Of a stretch of DNA of 64,000 bases, positions 50,748-61,400 are shown one piece after another. Within the stretch, counting starts at the first letter, position 1; the number at the start of each line of letters is the position of its first letter. Both the position numbers and the translations under genes were made by a program. Source of the DNA: Methylobacterium sp. Leaf117 (GTDB lineage Bacteria > Pseudomonadota > Alphaproteobacteria > Rhizobiales > Beijerinckiaceae); the NCBI RefSeq assembly GCF_001422985.1, contig NZ_LMNL01000039.1:46387-110386 (forward strand). Reading direction: 5' to 3'. Under the pieces are notes generated by a model. The model did not search any database. It was not told where the DNA came from and was given only the letters and a program-made list of their open reading frames with translations.

Positions 50748-53700
50748 ATGTATCCGTTATTGGAGAATGAGTCCGAACGGCTTGCAGTCCTGCGCGATCT
50801 CAAGGTGCTCGATACGCCTGACGAAACACATTTCGATGCCGTGTGTCGCACGGCACAGGCTTTATTCTCGGCCCCGATCGCCTTCGTCTCGCTGGTGGAT
50901 AAGAATCGTCAGTGGTTCAAGGCTCGGTGCGGGATCGACGTCAAGGAGACGCCGCGGAACATCGCATTCTGCAACTATGCGATCCTTTCGGATGATGCCC
51001 TCATTATCGAGGATGCACTGGCCGATCCTCGATTCGCGGAAAACCCTCTGGTCACGGGTCCGCTCGGCATCCGGTTCTATGCCGGAGCGCCCCTCATTCT
51101 GCATCAGGGAATTCGCGTCGGAACCCTGTGTCTCATGGATTCCCAGCGGCGGTCCTTTTCCCCCGAGCAGGTCAGGCAGTTTCAGGATCTTGCGAACATC
51201 GTGGTTGCCCATCTGCGCCTGCACGAGGCCCGGAACCAGATCGGACGGGATCTGGAGGCGCTGCAATCGGCACAAGCCAAGCTGCGGGAAGCAGCGGATT
51301 ACCAGCTTCTCGTCGAGCAGGTCGGGGGCATCGGGTATTGGCAGTACAATCTGAAATCCGGCAAGGCGACGTGGTCGCCCAGCATGGGCAGGCTCGTGGG
51401 ACAGGATGTGTCCGACGGCGAACTGACTCTCGATGACCTCCTTCATGTCCTGCATCCCGACGAACACCGCGACATGTTTGCGGCCTTCGATCCCAGGAAT
51501 GCTGGGGGCAACGGGATGGTCCTTCGGCCCTTCGACCGGCAGCGCCGCCTCGTCAGGGCGGACGGCACGGTCCGGACCGTCATCTCGCGCGGATTGCCGC
51601 AACACGATGAAACCGGTGCGGTCGTCGCTCTCCTCGGCGTCTGTGTCGACATCACCGATCTCGTGCGATCCGAGGAGCAGTTGCGCGGAGTCAGCACGCT
51701 TCTTCGTGTGACGCTGGAGAACATGGACCAGGGCATCCTGATGGTCGGTGCGGACAATCGCGTCCTTGTGCACAACCAGAAGGCCCGGGATCTGCTCGGC
51801 GTTTCGGAGGGGCTGCTCCACGAGGGGGCCCGGTTCGATCTCCTGCAGCAGCATCAGATTGACCGCGGCGAGTTCCGCAAGGTCGATGGCGAACTCCGAC
51901 ACCTGCTGGAGAGCGCCGCCCTGGGAACCGCGGCCGTCACCTATGAGCGGGAACGCCCGAACGGCACCTCGATCGAGGTGCGATCGGTGCCCTTGCCGAC
52001 AGGCGGACTGGTTCGGACCTTCACCGACATCACGGAGCGAAAGCGGCGCGAGGCGGCCCTTCGCCTCGCCGAGGCCGAGTACCAGACGCTCTTCCAGAAC
52101 GCCGTGGTCGGCGTCTATCGTGCGAATCTCGATGGCACGCTCGTTCGGGCGAACCAGGCTCTCGCGAAACTTCACGGATACGGTGACTCGGCGTGCGCGA
52201 CGGCGCCCGGCACCGGCTTCACCCATGACTGGTACGTCGACGGCGACCGGACGCACGCGTTCATGCGCCTTCTGCTGACGCATGGCAGGGTCGATGACTT
52301 TGTCTCCGAGGTCACGGGTCACGCGACCGGCCGACCGATTTGGGTCTCCGAAACCGCGTGGCTGGTCCGCGATGCCGAAGGATGCCCATCCTGCTTCGAG
52401 GGCACGGTCGTGGATGCGACGGAGCGAAAGCGCGCCGAGGCACAGATCGAGCACATGGCCCGGCATGATGCCCTGACGGGCCTGCCCAACCGCCGGCAGT
52501 TCCAGGAACGGCTGACCCAAGAACTCGTCCATGCGCAGCGGCAAGGGACCGCGGTCGCCGTTCTCTGCTGCGACCTCGATCGCTTCAAGACGGTCAACGA
52601 CACCTTCGGGCATCCGGCCGGCGACGCCCTGTTGTGTACCCTGGCCGACCGCATGCGGCGCTCACTTCAGCCGGGCGACATCGTGGCGCGTCTCGGAGGC
52701 GATGAGTTTGCGATCATCCTGCTGGGTCGAAGCCATCCGCACGGCGTGGGAGCGGCCGCGCAGCGTCTCATCGAGATCGTGGGCGAGCCCGTGGATATCG
52801 ACGGGCACCTGACGAATGTGGGTGTCAGCATCGGTGTCGCCATCGGATTGGACGACGGGGATCGTGCCGACCTCCTGTTCAAGAACGCGGACATTGCGCT
52901 GTACCGGGCCAAGGAGGCGGGTCGTCACACGTGCCGCTTCTACGAGGCAGGGATGGATATGGCGGTTGCGTCCCGTAATCTGCTTGAGATCGACTTGAAG
53001 GACACCGTCCGCAACGGCGGTTTCGCGCTGCACTACCAGCCGATCATTGACCTTGCGAGTGATACGCTCCGCGGTTTCGAGGCTTTGCTGCGCTGGCCGC
53101 ACGCGGCAAAGGGGATGATCTCGCCGGCCGATTTCATTCCGCTCGCCGAGGAGACCGGCCTGATCGTCGAACTCGGAGCCTGGGCGCTGCGCGATGCCTG
53201 TCAGGAAGCAGCATCGTGGCCCTCCGATCTTCGCGTCGGCGTCAACGTCTCTGCGGTTCAGATCCAGCACATCGACTTCCACCAGCACGTCCTCGACGCC
53301 CTGGTCCGGTCCGGTCTCGCGCCGGAGCGCCTCGAGCTGGAGATCACCGAAAGCGTGCTTGTGAAAGACGCCGAGAGGGTCATCGCCTGCCTGCATCGGC
53401 TCCGCAGGATCGGTGTCCGACTGGCGATCGACGATTTCGGGACCGGCTACTCCTCGCTCAGCTACCTCTGTCAGTTCCCGTTCGACAAGATCAAGATTGA
53501 TCGCTCGTTCATCCAGGATGCCTGCGCGTCGACGTCCGGAGCCATCGTCCGTGCCGTGGTGGGCCTGGGCAGGCACCTCGGCGCAACCATCACCGCCGAA
53601 GGTGTCGAGACGCAGGCGCAGCTGGACTGGGTCCGACGGGAAGGCTGCTCCGAAGTCCAGGGCTTCATCTTCGGCAAACCGATGCCGCCGAGTGTCATCA

Positions 53701-53798
53701 AGGGCATGATGCGGCCGGTCGGAGTCGGACACGACCAGCCGCCTGAGAGGATGCACTGCCCTGTATCCTGCGAGCGGCGATCTCTGCTCGATGCCTGA
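50748..53798 (+). CDS. GAF-PAS-PAS-PAS-GGDEF-EAL c-di-GMP enzyme
   Basis: A 1,016-aa cytoplasmic protein with no TM segment. GAF ~25-165 (LDTPDETHFDAVCRTAQ), three PAS units ~185-560 (GGIGYWQYNLKSGKATW, NMDQGILMVGADNRVLVHN, FQNAVVGVYRANLDGTLVRAN), GGDEF at 650-654 (ARLGGDEFAII) and EAL at 778-780 (RGFEALLRWPH) with DDFGTGYSSL. Both catalytic motifs look intact, so it may synthesise and degrade c-di-GMP, switching on a GAF/PAS signal. The adhesin downstream is a plausible c-di-GMP-controlled target, but not shown. Confidence 0.92.
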   Translation: MYPLLENESERLAVLRDLKVLDTPDETHFDAVCRTAQALFSAPIAFVSLVDKNRQWFKARCGIDVKETPRNIAFCNYAILSDDALIIEDALADPRFAENPLVTGPLGIRFYAGAPLILHQGIRVGTLCLMDSQRRSFSPEQVRQFQDLANIVVAHLRLHEARNQIGRDLEALQSAQAKLREAADYQLLVEQVGGIGYWQYNLKSGKATWSPSMGRLVGQDVSDGELTLDDLLHVLHPDEHRDMFAAFDPRNAGGNGMVLRPFDRQRRLVRADGTVRTVISRGLPQHDETGAVVALLGVCVDITDLVRSEEQLRGVSTLLRVTLENMDQGILMVGADNRVLVHNQKARDLLGVSEGLLHEGARFDLLQQHQIDRGEFRKVDGELRHLLESAALGTAAVTYERERPNGTSIEVRSVPLPTGGLVRTFTDITERKRREAALRLAEAEYQTLFQNAVVGVYRANLDGTLVRANQALAKLHGYGDSACATAPGTGFTHDWYVDGDRTHAFMRLLLTHGRVDDFVSEVTGHATGRPIWVSETAWLVRDAEGCPSCFEGTVVDATERKRAEAQIEHMARHDALTGLPNRRQFQERLTQELVHAQRQGTAVAVLCCDLDRFKTVNDTFGHPAGDALLCTLADRMRRSLQPGDIVARLGGDEFAIILLGRSHPHGVGAAAQRLIEIVGEPVDIDGHLTNVGVSIGVAIGLDDGDRADLLFKNADIALYRAKEAGRHTCRFYEAGMDMAVASRNLLEIDLKDTVRNGGFALHYQPIIDLASDTLRGFEALLRWPHAAKGMISPADFIPLAEETGLIVELGAWALRDACQEAASWPSDLRVGVNVSAVQIQHIDFHQHVLDALVRSGLAPERLELEITESVLVKDAERVIACLHRLRRIGVRLAIDDFGTGYSSLSYLCQFPFDKIKIDRSFIQDACASTSGAIVRAVVGLGRHLGATITAEGVETQAQLDWVRREGCSEVQGFIFGKPMPPSVIKGMMRPVGVGHDQPPERMHCPVSCERRSLLDA

Positions 53799-54378
53799 TC
53801 GGGCGGATCGACCCGAAACCGCCGCTCGTCCCTGCTGGCCACGGCGCGACTTCCATCGTCACGGTGTTCACACATGACCGCACCAGTCTGCTCGTAACCC
53901 CAACGCGCATCGCGACCCCGTCGCAGCGCCGGCGATGTCTCGACGCTGTTCGTGTGGCGGTGCCGTCCTGAGCGGCCGCATGCAACGCCCCACCTCGGCC
54001 GGATATCCTGGTCAGCAAGCGGCGGGAGAGTCATGAATCGAGGATTCGCGCGATCCACGTCACGGCGTTGTGACATTGCCCCAAGCTTGTGTTCATGATT
54101 CATTGATAAGCAGACGATGGCACACAAGTGGCGCGCGATCCCCGCCACGTCCTTGGTGGAATCGGTCCGCCGGCGCCGCACCCTGGCCGTTCGAACGAGA
54201 ACGGTCAGGTCGCGGCGCCGGTGGGCGCTCGTACTCATGTCCAGGACTTCGATATTGCGCGGGCTTGTCGCGCGCACGAGATGACGATCCGTGTCATGAG
54301 CGCAGTCAAACGGCACGACGTGACTTTGTCGTGCTGGCGCCCCTCTCCGTGATCAAGAATTCTTTCGAGTAACACGCA
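53799..54378. other. Intergenic region
   Basis: About 580 bp with no supported gene; shadow frames at 54070-54372 have Arg-rich composition and no RBS. The segment just upstream of 54379 is A/T-rich and likely holds the regulator's promoter. Confidence 0.35.
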
Positions 54379-54768
54379 ATGTCAGACGCAGATAAAGATG
54401 GCAGCGCAGACACGATCGGCAACCGCATCAAGTCGCTGCGCCGCTCGGTCGGGCTCAGCCAGGCCAATCTCGGTGAGAGCCTGGGTGTAACGTTCCAACA
54501 GATCCAGAAATACGAGAGTGGACGCAGCAGGATCGCAGCCGACAAGCTTCAGCGGATCGCGCAAGCCCTGAACGTAGACGTGAACTACTTCTACGATACG
54601 CGAAGCGGAGAGGCCTTGCCTGACAGGGAGGCCCGTCGAGGCCAAGCCTCCTCGACGCCTGAGGGGATTCTGTTCAACGAGCATTTCGACAAGATCAAGG
54701 ACCCGCGCGCCCGGTACCTGCTCTCCGAGCTTGCCCGCGTGATATGCGAGATCGAGGCGGGAAAATAA
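54379..54768 (+). CDS. XRE-family transcriptional regulator
   Basis: A 129-aa protein. Helix-turn-helix at ~12-66: IGNRIKSLRRSVGLSQANLGESLGVTFQQIQKYESGRSRI, AADKLQRIAQALNVDVNYFY. A Ser/Glu-rich linker and a short C-terminal helix (ARYLLSELARVICEIEAG) follow. Similar alphaproteobacterial regulators control surface or symbiosis genes. It is convergent with the type I secretion operon, 117 bp apart, so it may regulate exporter or adhesin, but that is inference. Confidence 0.85.
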   Translation: MSDADKDGSADTIGNRIKSLRRSVGLSQANLGESLGVTFQQIQKYESGRSRIAADKLQRIAQALNVDVNYFYDTRSGEALPDREARRGQASSTPEGILFNEHFDKIKDPRARYLLSELARVICEIEAGK

Positions 54769-54885
54769 CCGGACCGACGATCGGCATGGCCGTCCAAGGC
54801 GGCTCGTGGGCGCGACCGGGAAGCCGGTGATGTCCCGTTCGCGCCTGGAGGACGAAGCCTTCGGGCCTGCATCGCGACGGGTTGT

Positions 54886-56256
54886 TCAGCGCTCCCGCCA
54901 GGCCTTCGCGATCTGGTCCGTCAGAGGTTTGACGAGGTAGGATAGGACGGAACGTTCTCCGGTCTGGATGAAGCTCTCAACCGGCATGCCGGGTACGAGC
55001 CGTGCCTTGCCCAGGCGATCCCGTTCCGTGTCGGGCACACGAATCCGGGCCGTGTAGTAGCTCATGCCGGTCTTCGTGTCCTGGCTGACATCCGCGGAGA
55101 TGCGGCTGACCATTCCACCGATCTCCGGCGTCACGCGCTGGTTGAAGGCGGCGAAGCGCAGCACGGCTTTCTGGTCGAGGTGGATGCTGTCGATATCTTG
55201 GGGCTGGATGCGCATCTCGACGGCGAGCGTGTCCGCATCGGGCACGATCAGCATCGCGGGCTCACCCGGGACGACCAGGCCACCCACCGTGTGAACGGTC
55301 ATCTGGTGCACAACGCCGTCCTGAGGCGCACGCAGATTCGTGCGCTTCAACTGGTCGAGGGCGGCGACGCGTTTCTCCGACAACTCGGACCAGCGGCCGC
55401 GGATATCGGCAAGTTCCTTGCCCGTCTCGCTCCGCATGTCCTGATCGATCTGAAGGATCTGCAGCTCGGTTTCCGTAATCTTGCCGTTCGCCTGCGCTTG
55501 GGCGGCGACCAGTTGCCCGCGCTCGCCGCCCAAGCGAGCCGCATCGCGCTCCAGAGCCGTCACCCGCGAAACGGCCACGAGATTCCGCGCCCACAGCTCG
55601 CGCACACCGACGAGTTCGTCTCCGATGAGGGCGATCTCGCGGGCCTTGGCGGCGGCTTGCTCGGCGAGACCGGTGATTTCCTGGCGGATCTGCAGAATAC
55701 GTTGTTGTAGCTGGGCCTTCTGGCCTTCCCGGCCGGATCGGCGCGTTTCGAAGAGGCGGCGCTCTCCATCGATCAATTGCGCGACGGCCGGCTCCTCGCG
55801 CCTGCGCCGTGTCAGCGCGTCGGGAAAATCGATCGTCGTCAGGCCATCGCGCTCCGCCTCGTTGCGGGCACGACGGGCCGTCAATTCGTCCATGGCCTTC
55901 AGGATGATGTCGAGGTTGGCGCGGATCTGGGTCTCGTCCAGCGTGATCAGGACATCCCCGAGGGAGACGCGCATGCCGTCTCGGACATGAATCTCGCTCA
56001 CAACACCGCCTGTCGGGTGCTGGACCTTCTTGACGTCGCTCTCGACGACGAGCTGCCCCGGGCTCACCACGGCCCCGTGGATCTCGGTCAGTGTCGCCCA
56101 ACCGCCGATGCCGAAGACGAGGACGGCGATGATGCCGGAGACCACGGTCAAGTGCCGGCCGATCGACTGGTCGGCCTCGGAGGGCCGGGGACCGGCGCCG
56201 CGCGTCGGCAGCGACCCAGCCGTCACGCCGTTCAGAGTCATGCTGCTCGGGGTCAT
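54886..56256 (-). CDS. Type I secretion membrane-fusion protein (HlyD/PrtE family)
   Basis: A 456-aa periplasmic adaptor. One N-terminal TM (VSGIIAVLVFGIGGWATL), then lipoyl halves (VHQMTVHTVGGLVVPGEP, VVSEIHVRDGMRVSLGDVLITLDE), a long coiled coil (~110-280) and a beta-barrel C-terminal part (MRIQPQDIDSIHLDQKAVLRF). Ends with the PrtE-type tail region (VPGMPVESFIQTGERSVLSYLVKPL). It links the ABC protein to an outer-membrane TolC. It overlaps the ABC gene by ATGA. No TolC gene is visible. Confidence 0.9.
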   Translation of the reverse strand: MTPSSMTLNGVTAGSLPTRGAGPRPSEADQSIGRHLTVVSGIIAVLVFGIGGWATLTEIHGAVVSPGQLVVESDVKKVQHPTGGVVSEIHVRDGMRVSLGDVLITLDETQIRANLDIILKAMDELTARRARNEAERDGLTTIDFPDALTRRRREEPAVAQLIDGERRLFETRRSGREGQKAQLQQRILQIRQEITGLAEQAAAKAREIALIGDELVGVRELWARNLVAVSRVTALERDAARLGGERGQLVAAQAQANGKITETELQILQIDQDMRSETGKELADIRGRWSELSEKRVAALDQLKRTNLRAPQDGVVHQMTVHTVGGLVVPGEPAMLIVPDADTLAVEMRIQPQDIDSIHLDQKAVLRFAAFNQRVTPEIGGMVSRISADVSQDTKTGMSYYTARIRVPDTERDRLGKARLVPGMPVESFIQTGERSVLSYLVKPLTDQIAKAWRER

Positions 56257-58019
56257 GCAGAAGCCTTCAGGTTCGTCTCGGCCGGATTCGCGGTTGCGGT
56301 GATGGTGCGCTTCGGAGCGCGCACGTTGGGAAAAGCTGTCGGGCGAAGATTCGTCTTCAGCACCTCGTTCTTGCGGCCGAAGGCGCGTGCCCGCCCCTCT
56401 TCCATGACCAGCACGAGATCGACGGCGGCCAGGACGCTGGGGTGATGAGCGACGACGACGACGATGCCGCCGCGCATGCGCACGCCGAGGAGCGCCTGCG
56501 TGAGTGCCGCTTCCCCGGCCTCGTCGAGGTTGGCGTTCGGTTCGTCGAGAACGACCAGGAAAGGATCGCCGTAGAGTGCGCGCGCGAGGCCGATCCGCTG
56601 GCGCTGCCCTGCCGAGAGCCCCGCCCCGCCGGGGCCGATGCGGGTCTCATATCCCTCGGGCAGCCGAAGGATCAGCTCGTGCACGCCGGCGCTCCGGCTG
56701 GCCGCAACGACGGCTTCGGCATTCGGGTCCGGCGCCAGCCGCGCGATGTTCGACGCGATGGTGCCGGCGAAGAGCTCGACGTCCTGAGGGAGGTAGCCGA
56801 CGTGGCGGCCGAGACTGCCGCCGGACCGCTGATCGAGGGTGGCGCCGTCGAGACGGATCGCCCCACGCATCGGCGTCCAGACGCCGACGAGCGCCCGCGC
56901 CAGGGTGGATTTGCCGGATGCACTCGGCCCGATGATGCCGACGCCCTCGCCCGCCTTGAGGCCGAAGCTGACGTCGGAGACGATCGCACGCGTTCCGCCC
57001 GGCGGCAGGATCGATGCGTTCTCGACCGTCAGGGACCTGACGGGAGCCGGCAGAGCGAGGGCCGGTTTGTCCGGGGTGAAGCGCGCGAGCATGTCATGCA
57101 GGCGCACCCAGCCTTGCCGGGCCGCAACAAAGCCCTTCCAGTTGGCGATCGCGATCTCGGCCGGTGCCAGCGCCCGCGAGACGAGGATGGATGAGGCGAT
57201 GATGATGCCGCCCGTGGCCTGCCCCTGAATGACCAGGTAGGCCCCGAGCGCCAGCACCGCGGATTGCAGCACCATGCGGAAGATCTTCGAGGTGGTCCCG
57301 AGACCCGCCGCGATGTCGGCGACGCGCCGCTGACGCCGCATGTACGCGTTATTCTCCGCGTTCCAGATCTGCGCGAACTCCTTCTGCATGCCCATGGCCC
57401 GAAGCACCTCCGCGTTCTGGCGCCCGGCCTCGGAGAGGGCGTTACGGCTCGCCCCATGCTGGGTGGCTTCACGCTGGGGCCGGCGGGTCAGGAGTTCGGT
57501 CAGCAGGGTCAGCGCCGCCAGGACGAGAGCGCCGGCCAAGCCCGCGATACCGATCAGCGGATGGAACAGGAAGCAGATGCCAAGGTAGATCGGCATCCAA
57601 GGCAGATCGAAGATCGCCGTCGGTCCGAGGCTCGAAAAGAAATTCCGGATCTGATCGAGGTCCCGCAACGGCAGGAGTCCGTCTCCGCCGGCCGGTGCCT
57701 CGAGAGGATGGCGCACCACCATGTCGAAGACCCGCCCGGACAAAGCCTCGTCCAGCGAGCTGCCGATCCGGGCCAGGACCCGCGCCCGGATGGTCTCGAT
57801 GAGCCCCTGGAACAGAAACAATGTCAGCGTCAGCAGGCCGAGCCCGACGAGCGTCGGGATCGAGCGGGCCGGGATGACCCGGTCGTAGACCTCGAGCATG
57901 AAGAACGATCCCGTCAGGTACAGGATGTTGATGATGCCGCTCATGACGCCGACGCCGAAGAACGCGCGCCGGCAGCGGAGAAGGGCCGTTCTCAGCTCCG
58001 CATTCTGATGAAGTCGCAT
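56253..58019 (-). CDS. Type I secretion ABC transporter (PrtD/HlyB-like)
   Basis: A 588-aa inner-membrane exporter with six TM helices in the first ~330 residues (MSGIINILYLTGSFFMLEVYDRVI) and an ABC domain. Walker A GPSASGKST, signature LSAGQRQR and Walker B FLVVLDEPNANLD are all complete. There is no N-terminal C39-like domain, as in PrtD. PrtD-type pumps export RTX and Ig-repeat proteins by a C-terminal signal. It is divergent from the giant adhesin at 58455, which is therefore the likely substrate. Confidence 0.92.
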   Translation of the reverse strand: MRLHQNAELRTALLRCRRAFFGVGVMSGIINILYLTGSFFMLEVYDRVIPARSIPTLVGLGLLTLTLFLFQGLIETIRARVLARIGSSLDEALSGRVFDMVVRHPLEAPAGGDGLLPLRDLDQIRNFFSSLGPTAIFDLPWMPIYLGICFLFHPLIGIAGLAGALVLAALTLLTELLTRRPQREATQHGASRNALSEAGRQNAEVLRAMGMQKEFAQIWNAENNAYMRRQRRVADIAAGLGTTSKIFRMVLQSAVLALGAYLVIQGQATGGIIIASSILVSRALAPAEIAIANWKGFVAARQGWVRLHDMLARFTPDKPALALPAPVRSLTVENASILPPGGTRAIVSDVSFGLKAGEGVGIIGPSASGKSTLARALVGVWTPMRGAIRLDGATLDQRSGGSLGRHVGYLPQDVELFAGTIASNIARLAPDPNAEAVVAASRSAGVHELILRLPEGYETRIGPGGAGLSAGQRQRIGLARALYGDPFLVVLDEPNANLDEAGEAALTQALLGVRMRGGIVVVVAHHPSVLAAVDLVLVMEEGRARAFGRKNEVLKTNLRPTAFPNVRAPKRTITATANPAETNLKASA

Positions 58020-58454
58020 CGGAGTTCGCCTGTTTGCTCTAAGCTGATCAGCCGTAAGGCGAAGCTTTTCGCCTTTGACGCTAAGTTCGAACCACGCGCC
58101 GGGTGTCGTTCGGGCTGGTTGCGCGCCTCACATCACCTAAGACGATCTTCAGGCTCTTAAAAATATCCTAAATTTTCTTGTCCGAATCGCGGAAACTTCC
58201 GGAAATCCGATCAAATTTCTGCCGTTATCGGGCTCATTAGGCAGTCATTAAGCTTGCGAAGCGAGAACCGCTGCTGCCGGTCGTTTTCGCACCCGGGCTC
58301 TGCCGACACATACTTGCGTGAGAACTGTTCGTATGTAGGTTGATATTTGCGAATGGCCGACGGGAACGACACCGCGTCCTCGTCAGGCATGTCCAGTCTG
58401 AAGTGTAACCAGCCGTTGGATGTGGATCCGCGGGCGCACCTAGAGAGAACAGCT
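58020..58454. other. Divergent promoter region between exporter and adhesin
   Basis: 435 bp, A/T-richer than the flanks (around 58160-58220). A minus-strand frame at 58211-58465 exists but has no RBS and overlaps the adhesin start, so it is not called. The region should hold promoters for both the secretion operon and the adhesin; no specific operator is assigned. Confidence 0.45.
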
Positions 58455-61400
58455 ATGGCAAGCACCCAAACGTTTGAAGCATCCTCCGGCAGATCAGGCA
58501 GCTCGCTGACGATCGATGGATTTGTTTATGCTCAGCGGAATGCCTCTGGAGCCACCACGGGAACACTTGCCGTCAACCGCGAACTTCTTGAGCCGGATGC
58601 GAGCCTGAAAACCGGCTCGATCTCGGGTTATCTGTCGATCTCGCGCCAAACCGGGACGTTATTCGATTTAAATGCTTTGTCGATCAGAGCAGATTTGAGT
58701 GTTTTATCTGGTGTCGTCTTCGTCGGATACAGAAACGGCGTCGAGGTTGTTTCGGCTGCGTCCGGGGACCTGGTCAGTCTCGGCCTGCTCCTGGGGGAGA
58801 CTCGGTATCAGTTCAGCTCCGCGTGGCAAAACCTGACTGAAGTCAGGGTGTTCAGAGGGAGCGTTCTAGATGTTTCACTTGGACAGCTCGGTTTTGGAAT
58901 CGACGATGTTGCCTTGACGATCGATACGGTTGCGCCCGGTACGCCAACCATCACAACCGCAGCTGGGCTCACCAACGACGCCACCCCGACCATCGTAGGC
59001 ACGGCCGAGGCGGGTTCGACCGTCACCATCTCGATCAACGGCACGGTGCTGGACTCGGTCGTCGCTGGACCGAACGGCGTGTTCAGCTTCACTCCGGCCG
59101 CCAACCTGGCTCAGGGTGCCAACAGCTTCACCGCGACCGCACGCGATCTCGCCGGCAACGTCTCGGCATCATCCACCGCCGTCATTCTCACCATCGACAG
59201 CGTTGCCCCCGGCGTACCGGTGATCACCACCGCCGCCGGCCTCACCACCGACGCCACCCCGACCATCACGGGCACGGCCGAGGCCGGTGCCACCGTCACC
59301 ATCTCGGACAACGGCATCGTGCTCGGCACCGCCGTGGCCGGACCGAACGGCGCGTTCAGCTTCACCCCGGGCGCCGACCTGGGTCAGGGTAGCAACGTCC
59401 TGACCGTGACCGCCCGCGATCTCGCCGGCAACATCTCGGCGCCCTCTGCCGCTGTCGCTCTCACCATCGACAGCGTCGCCCCCGGCGCCCCGGTCATCAC
59501 AACGGCAGCAGGGCTCACCACGGACGCCACCCCGACCATCACGGGCACGGCCGAGGCCGGCGCCACCGTCACCATCTCGGACAACGGCATCGTGCTCGGC
59601 ACCGCCGTGGCCGGACCGAACGGCGTGTTCAGCTTCACCCCGGGCGCCGACCTTGTTCAGGGTGCCAACAGCTTCACCGTCACCGCGCGCGATCTCGCCG
59701 GCAACGTCTCGGCAGCCTCCGCCGCCGTCGCTCTCATCATCGACAGCGTCGCCCCCGGCGCACCGGTGATCACAACGGCAGCAGGGCTTACCAACGACGC
59801 CACCCCGACCATCACGGGTACGGCCGAAGCCGGCGCCACCGTCACCATCTCGGATAACGGCACCGTGCTGGGCACCGCCGTCGCTGACACGAACGGCGTG
59901 TTCAGCTTCACCCCGGCGGCCGATCTGGCCCAGGGTGCCAACAGCATCACCGTCACGGCACGCGATCTCGCCGGCAGCATCTCGGCGCCCTCGGCTGCCG
60001 TGGCTCTGACCATCGACAGCCTCGCCCCCGGTGCGCCGGTGATCACCACCGCGGCCGGCCTCACCAACGATGCCACCCCGCCCATCACCGGCACGGCCGA
60101 GGCCGGTTCGACGGTGACCATTTCGAACAACGGCACCGTGATCGGCACCGCCGTGGCCGGACCCAACGGCGTCTTCAGCTTCACCCCGGCGGCCGATCTG
60201 GTCCAGGGTCCCAACCTTCTGACCGTGACCGCACGCGATCTTGCCGGCAACGTTTCGGCGCCCTCCGCCGCCGTGGCTCTCACCATCGACAGCCTCGCCC
60301 CCGGTGCGCCGGTGATCACCACCGCAGCCGGCCTCACCAACGATGCCACTCCGACCATCACGGGCACGGCCGAGGCCGGTGCCACCGTCACCATCTCGGA
60401 TAACGGCATCGTGCTGGGCACCGCCGTGGCCGGACCCAACGGCCTCTTCAGCTTCACCCCGGCGGCCGATCTGGTCCAGGGTCCCAACCTTCTGACCGTG
60501 ACCGCGCGCGATCTTGCCGGCAACGTCTCGACACCCTCTGCCGCCGTGACTCTGACCGTCGACAGCCTCGCCCCCGGCGCGCCAACCATCACCACAGCGC
60601 CCGGTCTCACCCCCGACGCCACTCCGACCATCACAGGAACGGCCGAGGCGGGCGCCACCGTCACCATCTCGGATAACGGCATCGTGCTCGGCACGGCCGT
60701 GGCCGACACGAACGGCGTCTTCAGCTTCACCCCGGCGGCCGATCTGGTCCAGGGTAGCAACGTTCTGACCGTGACCGCGCGGGATCTCGCCGGCAACGTC
60801 TCGGTGCCTTCTGCCGCCGTGGCTCTCACCATCGACAGCCTCGCCCCCGGTGCGCCGGTGATCACCATCGCGCCCGGCCTCACCAACGACGCCACCCCGA
60901 CCATCACCGGCACGGCCGAGGCCGGCGCCACCGTCACCATCTCGAACAACGGGACCGTGCTCGGCACGGCCGTGGCTGGACCGAACGGCATCTTCAGCTT
61001 CACCCCGGCCGCAGACCTGGCCCAGGGTGTCAACACCGTCACCGTGACCGCCCGCGATCTCGCCGGCAACGTCTCGGCAGCCTCCGCCGCCGTCGCTCTC
61101 ACCATCGACAGCCTCACTCCCGGCGTACCGGTGATCACCACAGCGGCCGGTCTCACCCCCGACGCCACCCCGACCATCACGGGCACGGCCGAGGCAGGTT
61201 CCACCGTCACCCTCTCGGACAACGGCACCGTGCTGGGCACCGCCGTGGCTGACACGAACGGGCTCTTCAGCTTCACCCCGGCCGCAGACCTGGCCCAGGG
61301 TGTCAACACCGTCACCGTCACCGCGCGCGATCTCGCCGGCAACGTCTCGGCGCCCTCTGCTGCCGTGGCTCTGACCATCGACAGCGTTGCGCCCGGTGCG

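Noticed and set aside
58211..58465. 84-aa minus-strand ORF in the adhesin promoter region
   Set aside because: No RBS, no family resemblance, and it overlaps the adhesin start.
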